A stretch of 64,000 nucleotides of DNA from Rhabditoides inermis (lineage: Eukaryota > Nematoda > Chromadorea > Rhabditida > Rhabditidae), in assembly GCA_963966185.1 (NCBI GenBank), contig CAWZYM010000242.1, positions 290,001 to 354,000 of the forward strand. Direction: 5' to 3'. Shown in pieces: positions 14,534 through 26,100 of this stretch. Under the pieces are notes generated by a model. The model was given only the letters and a program-made list of their open reading frames with translations, did not search any database and was not told the origin of the DNA. The number at the start of each line of letters is the position of its first letter. Within the stretch, counting starts at the first letter, position 1. The translations under genes and the position numbers were made by a program.

Positions 14534-14925
14534 ATTGGACTGCAGTTACCTCCTCGAATACTACACTTGATCTTTGTTTTCTTGTTTGTGTGTTATTGTT
14601 TAGCAAAGCTTTTGTATCTATTGAATTTGTTGATCAATAAAATTCCATTTCAAGTTATGTTTGTTTTGTTTATTAAAGAATCTGATATAATGGCGTGTTA
14701 TCTACAAAAAGGAATTCTTGGTATATTCAATGCGTTTTCGCGTTTTCTATGAACTACGCAATTTCCCGCTAAATTCAGTGCGTCTACGCGTTTTCTATGA
14801 ACTACGCACTTTCTCGCACTCCAACGCACCAATTTGCGTACCATCCACCCCCACACATTTTCAGTGCGTTAACGCAAAATCAGTGCGTTAAATGCGTTAA
14901 CACTGCGTCAAAAAGTTACAGAGTA

Positions 14926-16312
14926 GAGAGGGGAGAGGGAGACTGAGAGAGACTCCGGTTGATGAGTCAATTGTGGTCATTAACTCCCACGAGTATCCCC
15001 TCCGAACGAGTGGAATTCGGGATAGTGGAAGTGACGTCAACTCCCATATTGAAACACGAAACCCTCGTAGTATATGCGCCGAAAGTTTGAATCCTAGTGA
15101 TTTTCTGAAGAATGTTCTTAGAATCTTGGCATCTCATCTCTCTCATCTCGTTAGTTCCCATCAACACACCTCACCCTTTCTCACATTTCCCATCCAATAC
15201 CTCTCACAGACAAATAGGGCAATTAATTTTCCTTCTCTCAGCACACTTACAGATTACAGACAGTTCTACGATAAAAAGAATCACCCGGGATATCTGTTCT
15301 TTGGCTCTGCTTTTGCCTATTTTATGAGTAGTCTAGCCCCTCCTCCCCTTCCTCCTCCTTCTCCTCCTCCTCCTTCTCTCATCTTCTCCTTTAGGTCTTC
15401 TTGTGTCTCGCATTTGGTAGATTAATACCATAAAATTACTACTGAACCGAGTCATTCAGTCTGTTTTCCGTATGGTGTAGTTAATGATGCTTGAATTCTT
15501 GAATGTGGTTTACTAATACAGCACCCGTCCACAATTTTTAATTATTGTTTATGTTGACATTATAATAGTACCCAAAGGTCAATCATATAAAAAGTAGTAA
15601 TGTTATTATATAGTTAGTTTATTTGTTTATTATTCGTTCATAGCTTTCTCAATATTTTCAAGCTCTCATAGAATGTATTTATGTCTGTTCTAGTCCCATA
15701 CACGCGCTACTCATACATACATATTACAAAATACAAGTGCATTATGCTGCATGGAAGGGTTTTTAATGTATTATTAGAGACTAAAAAGATATTCGTGTTC
15801 TCTCCTTTTTCTCATAGACAGAATTATTGTTCCTTGCCTCTCTTCATTGTCATTCTCTCCTCAACTCCTCGTAATAAAGAAGATCTTTGCGGGCTTCTTG
15901 CGACCGATAATCCAAAGTCATAGTCTCAACTAACAAGGCAAATATGCTTAGCCCTATTGCGCTTCATGTAAGCATGTAACAAGCGTTTCACTACATACAC
16001 AACGTTTGGTCGATTTCATAGTAACTAATTCGTCATCTTGATAATCTACGTCAATATAGGGTCACTGAATCTGCTGAAACGATCATCGACTGACAATCCG
16101 AATACGCACGTTGGTCTTTTCTAACCTTGCGTGCTATCTATGAAGTAGAATACACACGTATGCAAGTACCCCCAGCCAGTACTGCAAATGCCAGAGAAGA
16201 TGCGCCATTTGTGCACTTCATACCATCTCCCCTCCTCCTCTCTCTGTTTATCCATACGCGCTTGTTCCTTGTTGTTGTAACTGAGCGTAATCTACTTTTT
16301 TCAGTGCACACT
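14926..16312. other. intergenic region
   Basis: AT-rich with a short CT-rich tract near 15345-15390. No reading frame with family resemblance or good splice context was found. Confidence 0.45.
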
Positions 16313-16531
16313 ATGCGAGTTCCAATCGTCCTTTTCTCACTTCTTGCCCTCACTCTCGCCTGGATCATCGACGGTATGCTAATTTACTATATCAAGTATC
16401 AAGTCTCAAGTGATAAAATGATGATAACGTGTAAAGACTCACGAATGTGTGTGAGGGAGCCATGTTGTCGCTGGGACTACTGGTTGCACTGCGGGGCGAG
16501 TCGGTGCGGTCGCCATACCACAGGAAGCTGA
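16313..16531 (+). CDS. candidate small secreted cysteine-rich protein
   Basis: A single open frame of 72 codons starts MRVPIVLFSLLALTLAW, a clear signal peptide, after a TTTTTTCAG acceptor-like sequence. The C-terminal part has six cysteines spaced C-x5-C-x4-CC-x7-C-x4-C, the layout of an inhibitor-cystine-knot (knottin) domain. Against this, a donor-like GGTATGC lies right after the signal-peptide codons at about 16374, and other frames stay open downstream, so the signal exon may instead be spliced to different exons. No function is assigned; the pattern alone cannot separate a knottin from an unrelated secreted protein. Confidence 0.4.
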   Translation: MRVPIVLFSLLALTLAWIIDGMLIYYIKYQVSSDKMMITCKDSRMCVREPCCRWDYWLHCGASRCGRHTTGS

Positions 16532-16945
16532 ACTCCTTCTTATACGTGCGAGACAGAGGGGGCAGCTGCAGCGGCATTCTCACGCACGTCCACCACACCA
16601 CACTGACGAGCCATAACACCTCCGTCTCACCCCTTCACTACTCCCACTCTGGGCCCTCCACTATCACTACACTCCTTTGCTTATCAAAATCCCAGGATTG
16701 TTTGCTGTTGAAATGGCAGGTCGAAAACACGCGTTCGCCCATTGTTTGACTTTGAAAATCTTACGGTAGTCGAGTGGCGGTGAGTGATGGAACAAATAGC
16801 AAGTACGCGGGAGACGGCGAGTAGGAGATAATGCCAACACACTCAAATGGTGCATCCTTTCAACGACTTTTCAAACACTACATTATCTCAAATCTCGCAT
16901 TGTTCTATGTGTTATTGTTGAGGGCCGTCGGGTGGGAAACTGCCT

Positions 16946-17025
16946 ATGACTGGATTCCGATCCCAACACGAGGCGTCCTTCATACGACAACGGCTCCTCA
17001 AGGCGCTACAGGTGAATCTCTCCCT

Positions 17026-17059
<34 letters not shown>

Positions 17060-17156
17060 TCTCTATCCCTCACCCCTCCCATTGTAGGATGTCGACCCAG
17101 CCGGTCCGACCGAGTGGATCAGCAAACGCTTCGAGATGGGCCGTCCACTCTTCTGA
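16946..17156 (+). CDS. possible C-terminal exons of a secreted-protein gene
   Basis: Two exons around a CT-rich intron (about 17011-17088) can be joined as MTGFRSQHEASFIRQRLLKA, then DVDPAGPTEWISKRFEMGRP and LF, with a stop at 17154-17156. Upstream coding-looking pieces exist at about 16540-16780 (for example PLFDFENLTVVEW). They may belong with the signal-peptide exon at 16313, but I could not build one unambiguous in-phase model. Family not recognised. Confidence 0.3.
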
Positions 17157-17332
17157 CATTTATCTCACCATATCACAGATACAATACACAGGCACTCTAG
17201 TACAATACGCACACTCCACATACACGCGTATCTCCTCATAATAAATGTTTCAACAAACGTGTACAAAGTGAAAATAAATAAATAAATGTTGACATTTGCA
17301 ATATACAGTACTCTGGTGCAGTGTGACAAGAT

Positions 17333-19572
17333 CTACTCATCGAAAGGGTTGTTGGAAGGTTCGTCGAATGGATTGTTGGATGGGGTTCGAATGGAGGAGG
17401 CTGGGGTGCGGCGGATGGCGGGCACAGAAGGACGGGACACCTCCTGCAAACAACAACAGAGGTAGGTTCAATGCAGTGACCTTGAAGTATAACGTTCCGG
17501 TTCTTTGCCTCGCGCTCCAATAATCCAATTACTTAGTACAAATAAAAGTGCACATAATGAGAACATTAATGCGATGCAAAACCACCTAATTAACCTTGAA
17601 ACCTCAACATTGCCTACAGCCATTAATAATCTGATAATGTATGCACACTCGCACAAAAAGTACAAACCACAGTGTCAACCATTACATGAAACGCTCTCCC
17701 ATACCCTACATCATTCATAATATCAATTAATCGTCAGTGATCCGTTGTCACCCCCTTTCCGCACGAATCGCAAAGGACTGTCACATCCTACATCCCTTCC
17801 CCTCCCCTCTTTCCTGCCACTCACCACCTCCTCTCCAGCCTCCCGGAATGGATTTCCCTCCTCCAATTCATCGTCGAACGGATTCTGCGCCGGAGACGGA
17901 GACGATTTCTAAACAAAACACTTGCACAATCATTACCACTCCTGTTTTTCTAGTCAGTAATCCTCTGGAAACGCAAACATGCTAAATCATGCCCTTCACA
18001 ACTCGGTTTGGCGTTGTGTGTAACTGTTATGTCGTAAATATCAAATAAACATTACTATTACATACGTAACCGCTACAAGTAACTACACGCTTCTCCCTTT
18101 TTTCTCCTCTCACCTCCTTCCTCTGTCTCCCTTCTCCCCCTCCACTCTGCGCATCGAACAGCCCCTTCTTCACGTACTCAGAAATCAACGACATTCCATT
18201 CAGCGACTCGTTCAACTGAAACATCAATCATTCAATTCAACAATCGATGATTCCAACCTCTGAGTGGAACTTTTGGTACGCGGAGCGAGTGGTCAGATCC
18301 GTCTTCTCAGCCAGCCTGCAGATGGGTATCGATGGAGAGAGGAGAGAGAATGAGAGAGAGAGATTGAGAGAGAGAGAGAGGGGGGGGGGGTACGGGGGAC
18401 ATACGGCTGTGTGTTGTTGGCGGTGCAGGCGGGGCAGGCATCCGACTGGTCGGCATAGCTGTCGAAGCAGTGCAGGTGGAACGAGTGCCTGCAGTGTCTC
18501 CCTTCTTGTTCTCTCTCTCTCTCTCTTCTTTCTCTCTCTCTCTCTTCTCTCTCTCTCTGTATCTCTGTATCTGTCTCCCTCTTCTTCCCTCTCTCTCCTT
18601 TTCTCTCTCTCCCTCCCTCTCTTTCCCTCCCCCTTCCTCCTTCTCTCTCTCTCCCTCTCCCCCACCTGCACAGGAAGTGTACTGCCGGTATGTGGAGGGC
18701 CGTGTCACACGCGCAGCATTTCTGCACCTGCACAACCTGCACACTGAAAACACACACATACACAAATTTAGTATGTGCATATAATGCGAACGCTATTATT
18801 CGCTTTGTCACCTGCGTTCCACCAATGTATTCTCGCGTATATGAATATTTATAGTAACTTGGTATCTTGAGCCACATTATACACCTGCATCTTGCAAATT
18901 ACAAAGAAAAAACACAATCATCATTTTAGTAAAACTGTGAATAGTTTGCACATCACTGACATCATTCACAAGAAGTGTTACTCATTAGCCGCACATGGCG
19001 TTCTGCATACGTAAATTGATGAGCCAATCGTAGGGATATTGCGAATAGACATAGAAAAGGGAAACCAGTAGTCTACCCCTGTGAGAGAATAGTCAAGCAC
19101 ACAATAATGCAACATCCAACTCTCATCTCTCACCATCGCATCCCCAACAATGCGTATTCCAACCATCGTATTGGTTCTATCCACTCTCATCGACGGAGCA
19201 CCGAAATGGACTCGTCTCATCAATCGTGAGTCCTAAGCCTTCGTAACCTAGATAAATCTGTCTAGAATCGCGTCTCTTCGGTTGTTCCCGACAGAACATG
19301 GACGATGAGGTGACCCGATGTCTGACGACAGTGAGAGTGGACGGAGCAGAGAAGAGGGTGGAACCCGGCAGGAACTGCTTCACGGTACACCAGCCATATA
19401 TCCGCCATCTCATCACATGTCCATCTAGGAAGGCGATCGGGAGTACTGTCCGCTGTACTGCGGCCGGAGATCCGCCGCCGCATTCATATCCTCCAAGTTC
19501 CCCACATTCAACAACAAGTGCATCAAGTTCAACAACTACCAGGTATCTGCCACTCATTCCACCTCCCTCCAC

Positions 19573-19604
<32 letters not shown>

Positions 19605-20763
19605 ATTCGAATGTGCAGGTGGAGCGTCGCGATGGCGAGTGGTGGCTGTGGAGAGAGGCAGAGTGCAGGCGGAGTGAGGTATGTCCTCCTTCCATCCTCT
19701 CCCCTTCCCCTTCCCCTCCTCACACATACCAGGTGGCATTCATCGCTGGCTGTTCCTACGAGCACCAGCCAAATATCACCATCGACGACTACCTACGCGT
19801 CAAAATAAAGAGCATACTATGACACCACACAGAATTCTGATAAATTATGAACAACACATACTTGAAGTTGAGCTGTTCGACCTGCTTGTCAATGTCGGCC
19901 ATCTTCCGCTCACAATCCGCGATCACCGCCTCATCGGATGCCATCTGAAGGTCACTTCTGCTATCTCTACCAACTCCTTCGGAGACAGCCTCATAGAACA
20001 CTCACCTGTGTCTGCTGTGTGTGGAGCCAGTTGATGACGTAGTCTCTGACGGCTGACACCTTGAGGGAGTTGCTGCGGGAGAGGATGTCGATGACGACCA
20101 GAGGATGCACGCAGCGAGACTCTTCCACGCTGAATACCACTCTCATCTACACAGCCTGTCTCTTTCCCTGACCCTCTCCTCCTCCCTTCACCCACCCCTG
20201 CAGCAGTCTCTTCACCACCGTCTCCTCCACCTCCTGTCCAGTCTTCGACACGTGCACAAGCGCATCCAACCACATATCGGACTCACTAAAGTAAATTCAT
20301 AAAGAATTCGGCACCGGGGAGAGTAATTCTCGACTCACTTGCACTGTGCGCACAGGTCTATCATCTCTCCCACTCGTCCCTTCTTCATCAGATATTGCTG
20401 CAGCTGGCGGAAGCTGAAAACATACATCATTTTACATACGTTGAATATTGAAATGAATTTGAAAAAAATGCAAGCAACAACCCCACCGCGCTGTCTTCTC
20501 GAGGATGAGTGTGACGGCGGGAGGGCAGTCGAATAGCTGGGCGAGGTAGAGAGCCCTCTCTGAGTCAACGCGCACTATCTCCTCCAGTCCATCCGACACC
20601 TCGGACTCAGTCTGCAAGGGAGGGCGGCTGGAGGGGGAAAGAGGGGGAGGGACTCACCAGCTGTCCACTGGCGAAAGCGCGCAGTCTCAGTTCGAGCACA
20701 GTGTTGAGAAGCTGCGGGCGCTGGCCGGCACTCACCTGCCATGCCATCCTCTTCTCTCTCTCT

Positions 20764-20815
<52 letters not shown>

Positions 20816-23124
20816 CGAACCTCTTCTCTCATCTCCCACCCAACCCACCTTGTCGAGTGCAGTCGTGATGAAGTCGCTTCCCTTGCCCGAATCCCCGATG
20901 AACACTTTCAGCAGCTCCGATAGGTCCAACGATTCTGAAAAGCACGAGACTTGGAGACTATTTACAGATCACAACAATAAACTATCACTTTGGAGACTGT
21001 ACGATTAAGTATGCACGAATGGTTCCGTGCGCTCAGAATCTCATGAATATAAAATAACTTTTTCACCTGCAGTTTAGTAAGAAATTTTTTAAAATGATAA
21101 TTGTGTATTGTGACATTCCAGTTTCTACTGAATGTGAACATGAACTGGACTGGGATTGAATACGATCTATCCACGCATGATAATCTCATCATGTTCTGTC
21201 ATTGCTCATCCGTATTTACCATATCTCTCACGTTCTTCTCCTTTTTTGTAATCATTTACAAATCTGATCACACGATGCAATTCTACAAGTGGCATTTGTT
21301 CGCTAATCAGGTGAGGCAATCTTAGTTTGAGATCCAAAAACAACATTCAGCTGTTCACTCTGTGCATGGATGTATTTGTGGGAGTCCTTGCAATACCCTG
21401 CACACTTATCCCTCTTCCTATAGGATACACTGCAGGAGCACTCAACTACATATTTCCTAACTTCAACTACCATTACGTGGCGGTAAACTCGCCATGTTTA
21501 ACCAATTGAAAATGTCTTACAGGTCTTTGGAGGACCCATATTAGTATGTATGGCATGCTCAATGTTGCAACCATTCATCTATCGTTTCTTTGTCATGTTG
21601 CATCTCACTGGCAAATCCACGTTTCCGCAACGAAAACTTGTTATAATCATAATAATTATGTATGTGTCTTTAATAACATGGACAATTCTCACAGTCTGCC
21701 AACTTTCACCATTGCACGATGATCAACTTCTTCAATTTGCCCAAGTGAATTTGCCTCTACAATAAAGTTTCGAAACTTTTTGATTCAGGAAATTCCGCCG
21801 CTCTTGCTATTACTTCAGCGAAACTCTACACAACCAATACCAGATATATACGGTTCCATATTATATCCGGATCAAGTGGTTCGTACAACTTCCTTAGCAA
21901 TTGATTATCAAAATCGTATGAAGTACAGGTGTGGTCAGCCCTCGTCGTTCTCGTCTTCTTTTCTTTGGTAGGAATAGGGGGATACTGTTCTTTCGGAACA
22001 ATCTTTCTGCTCTACCGAAAACGCCATTCCATGAGCACAGCAACTCGCGAAAAGCAGAAATCATTTTTCACAACACTCACTGTACAGGTGATCTCATCTT
22101 GTGTCCTATACTGTTCAGCACCACATATTCAGATGTTGTTCCCGCTGTTCGGGATGATTCTACCGTGTGCCGCCTTTGGTCTCACAAACATTTTCTACAT
22201 CTGGTCACTGATCAGTAAGTAATACAGAGAAACATCATGCATAAATGTCTTTTGAGATCGTCTCGACTGGACGGTCGGTCTTCTCTCGTGTCACGGCGTA
22301 TTGGGATCACTCGCTCTGCTCTCCCTCTACAAACCCTACCGCGCATACGTCGCTTCCCTACTCTCATGTCGCCCGTTACCTCGACGCAACAGCACGCGAG
22401 TACAACCGGCGGAAACACACATGCACACTACCGTTGTGTAACACAAAAATGTATCATGTTGGAATATCGATCAATTATCGTCTTCCCGTCACTAACCTCG
22501 TCAGCCTATGTATCTAGCATCTTAGGCACTACTGTATGCTTCTTATCATCATGATTACGTCATATTCAGATATAACGATTCCGGATAAATGATTGATTGT
22601 TGGAATAAAAGGTAGCACTGACGTGCATGTGCCGTGTTCATGAGTGTCTGCAGCAGGCGCATCGTCTCCTCGGGGGCGCGCTGCAGCAGAACACGACCCC
22701 ATCTGGAGCACAACACACATAACACAATAACACAACACACACACACACATAACAACATAACACAACACACAGAACTCACTTTCCCAGCTGCACGCACACC
22801 TCGGCGGCCGGCAGCTGCTGCATGTACCTCAACACAACAACCATCACACTACATATTAGAGAAAGGTGTCAGCGTCTTAGGTGTTTATGAATTATTTCGT
22901 TTTGTACGTGTCATAATCATTATCGCGATTCCTGATAGATATTCGAACTTGAATTTGCATAAGCGTCATGTGGAACATACTTGATGGCGGTGGCACTCCG
23001 TCCCTGCTCGTCCATCATAACACTCAACACATTCGAGTGCTGCGAGTGCTTCATCGCAACCATAGACGCCTCGACCGGCAGGTTCGCACTGCGCAGGATC
23101 TGTAAAGGACATCAGAGAGAGAGA

Positions 23125-23170
<46 letters not shown>

Positions 23171-26100
23171 CCTGGAAGAGCGCCTCTGCATCGACCCCCT
23201 CCCCTTCCTCGCCTGCTCCGCCCGCTCCCTTCTCGATAAACTCGGCAATCTTCTTGCGAGCGCCCAGCTTGGCATAGCAGTTGACGAGGATCGTGCTTGA
23301 AGGGGATGTGCATGCATTCCTCTCTCTCTCTCTCCCTCCCTCCCTCCCTCTCTCTCCTCTCACGTGTGGTGCTGGTTGTGCTGCTTCCGCGCGTGTAGTG
23401 TCTCCAGGTACACACACAGAGACGAGATTTTCGAGCCGTCCAGGTACTGCAACACTGATCAGTAAGGAGACATGACTGAATTCCTCTCTCCGTATATAAT
23501 GTAACGCCAACAGTGTCTGGAGAAAGTGAAGCCCCGCAAATCAAATCGAATACGAACAGTTCCAAACCGGAGAACTATTCAACTGTTCGAAATGTGTGTA
23601 TGTCATACTTACTATTCTATTCTAACAGTGTCTCTCTCACACTTACTATTCTATTCTAACAGTGTCTCTCTCACTCCCTCGTATCTTCGAACTTGACTCA
23701 CCCTCTTTATGACATACGACGGCTCCAGCACCCCGATCGTCTCCTTGTAGTGAGTCATCGCGTTTTCAAAATCGCCCTTTCTAATAATGATGATGATGAA
23801 ATGACAACACGATGTGTACTCACCCATACAAATAGTCTCCGTACTTTGCGTGGATGGAAGGCAGGTAATCTCCAGCCTCCTCACTGCGACGGGCCAGGCT
23901 GCAAACCGTGTTCGCGTACTTCGACTTCCATTTAAGCACTCACCTAATAGCGACGTCGAATAGATTCTTCCTGTAGAGTATCTCGAGCTTGGCATTGAGA
24001 TGCTTCTGGTGGAGGGCCGACAGAGAGCCGTCCGCCGCCAGAATCATAACCGTCTGCAACCAGGCAGTACAAAAGTGGAGAGAGAGGGGGAGAGATGAAA
24101 GGGAGGATAAAGAGATGAGAGGGACCGACCTGGTCAAGTAGGAACAGCCTGCAGCGCGCAGGGAGGGAGCAGCTCAGTCCAATATACTGCCCTCGAATGT
24201 CGTATATGGAGACGACCGACATGTGAGATGCGTCTGCCGTTCTGCAATGGAAATCATTCGCATCCCAGAGACAAGTGCTTCTCCTTTGCCCTCATTCCCC
24301 TTCCTTCTTTCGCATTGGTCGGTCGGAATGTCGCGCCTTCTTCTCCTTCTCCCACCCCTTCTCCTCCTCTTCCTCCATCCAACACGTGCACTCGACTGCT
24401 ACACTCCCATCAACACCATTGCCAATTGCACGGGTCAAGTGAGTGTGAGCACACTATCGGGTAGCGTGTAATTCTCGCAGGGTTTCTGCTTCGCGCAGAT
24501 CAACAAGGCGGGCGATCGGATGTCGATGGATTGCATCGAACCGGCGATCGCCGCTCACAGCCAGCGATACAGCACATCCATCACGTGAGTGCAGAGGGGG
24601 GAGGGATCCTCTAATGGCCTCGAAGAATGCACGTTCAGCCTGGAAGAGTGCACGCACGACAAACCAAAGTGCGCCTTCCGAGACAACACAGGCACGTTCG
24701 AGTGCTGCTGCACAAAGGACAAGTGCCTGTCTGCGGTGAGTCGCCTCTCGCATCCCCCCAATCACTCCTTCTAGAATGACGTGCTGGACACACATCGCGA
24801 GCAGATGCGCAAACGAGAAGTCGTACACGAGCTCAAGAAGGATGTAGGTTGATGCGGCTCTTCCCCCATGAATAACTCTTTAGTACTCGGATACGCCCGC
24901 CCTCGTCACAACAGTTATCAGCTGTATATTCTTCGTGCTCGCCAAGATAGCAATCGGTGGGAGGGAGAGAGGGGGGGGGGGGAACTGACATTCGAACAGA
25001 ATAGTAAGTGGTTATGACATACACACATTTCGAACAGTTGAATAGTTCTCCGGTTTGGAACTGTTCGTATTCGAGGCATTCTCTTCTACCGTCTGTGGAT
25101 GCAGTATGCGAGGGAGGGAGTGGAGAACAACGCCGCCATCCTGATGAAGTACAATAAGAGCAGCGGGTGCGTTCATCCCTCCATCCCTACACTCTCCCCT
25201 TCCCTTGCAGCAAGTCCAAGGAGGAGGCTCGTAACCCGCGTCGCAGCGGTCGCACTCCGGTCGCGCACACTCCCAAGAATGCCGTTCCCGGAGGGGCGCT
25301 CCCCATCCGACGCTCATTTGCCCGCACACCCGGAAGGAAGACCACGCCCAATTGAGACGACATCCTTTCGATACACTGTGGATAAACGAGTTTTGTTACG
25401 CTGAAATGAAGTGGTATATATATATATATGTACTGACGGTATGAGTGCGGGTTGTATGGTGATGAGAGCGAGGTGTGCGCCGGCAGCCACTAGCTGGGCC
25501 TTCTCGTGACCGCGACCCAGCGACAGACACCGACCGCGCACTGAAAACACACACACTCCTAATTGCGCACCTGGATCGTCCTCGCCAACAACCCTCAATT
25601 ACTCGCTAACATGCTCCGTGCCTACCGTATACCCACACCCATTTCTATTTGAATCGACTACCGGCACGGACCGGCATCGTCGGCAGCCATGCCGCCGGCC
25701 TGGATGAGAGTGTCGACGTCGTATATGTATAGCATCTCCCGGTTGGCGACCGACAGCTGTCCGCTCGTCTCCGCCCACCACCAGCAGTCGCGCGCGCACC
25801 CCGCAGCGTCGTGCCGCACCTGCAACAACCGTGCCTCACCTACACGTATCGTACTAACTGCACTAACAGTACCGCATCTACCAACACTCATTGGTATAGA
25901 TTTGCCAAGCAGTCGGCCAGTAGTGCCCCCATTCCATCCACTCACCTTGTTCACCACCGTCTTGTTCTCCACCACATACGAGTGCACGGCGCGTTCCGTC
26001 AACACGAAGATGACCTGAAGGGGAGAGTGTTGCCATGTGATGTGCAGCCATGCACCCACCCATCTCTCCACGCCCCTCTCCTCCGTCTTGGCTATGGCCA

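Larger units (their letters stand above)
12046..14923. mobile_element. TIR DNA element with TA target duplication carrying host gene fragments
   Basis: The left end starts CTCTGGTAATTTATGACGCA and the right end, read inward on the minus strand, starts CTCTGTAACTTTTTGACGCA; both continue GTGTTAACGCA. TA flanks both ends (12044-12045 and 14924-14925), as for Tc1/mariner-like elements. Subterminal regions of both ends also share TGCGTTGGA[T/G]TGCGAGAAAG and many degenerate copies of AACGCA. No transposase is present. The interior instead holds degenerate exons of RPB3 and PRP4. Length 2878 bp. Confidence 0.75.

Noticed and set aside
18237..18877. Arg-Glu-rich minus-strand ORFs of 144-194 codons
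   Set aside because: They are a VPS11 RING exon extended through GA-rich introns; only the RING parts are coding.
21311..21960. Frameshifts that would make the Srh-like receptor a pseudogene
   Set aside because: The breaks disappear when a 40-bp intron (21311-21350) and an intron of about 50 bp ending in AGTACAG near 21927 are spliced; the frame then runs through all helices.
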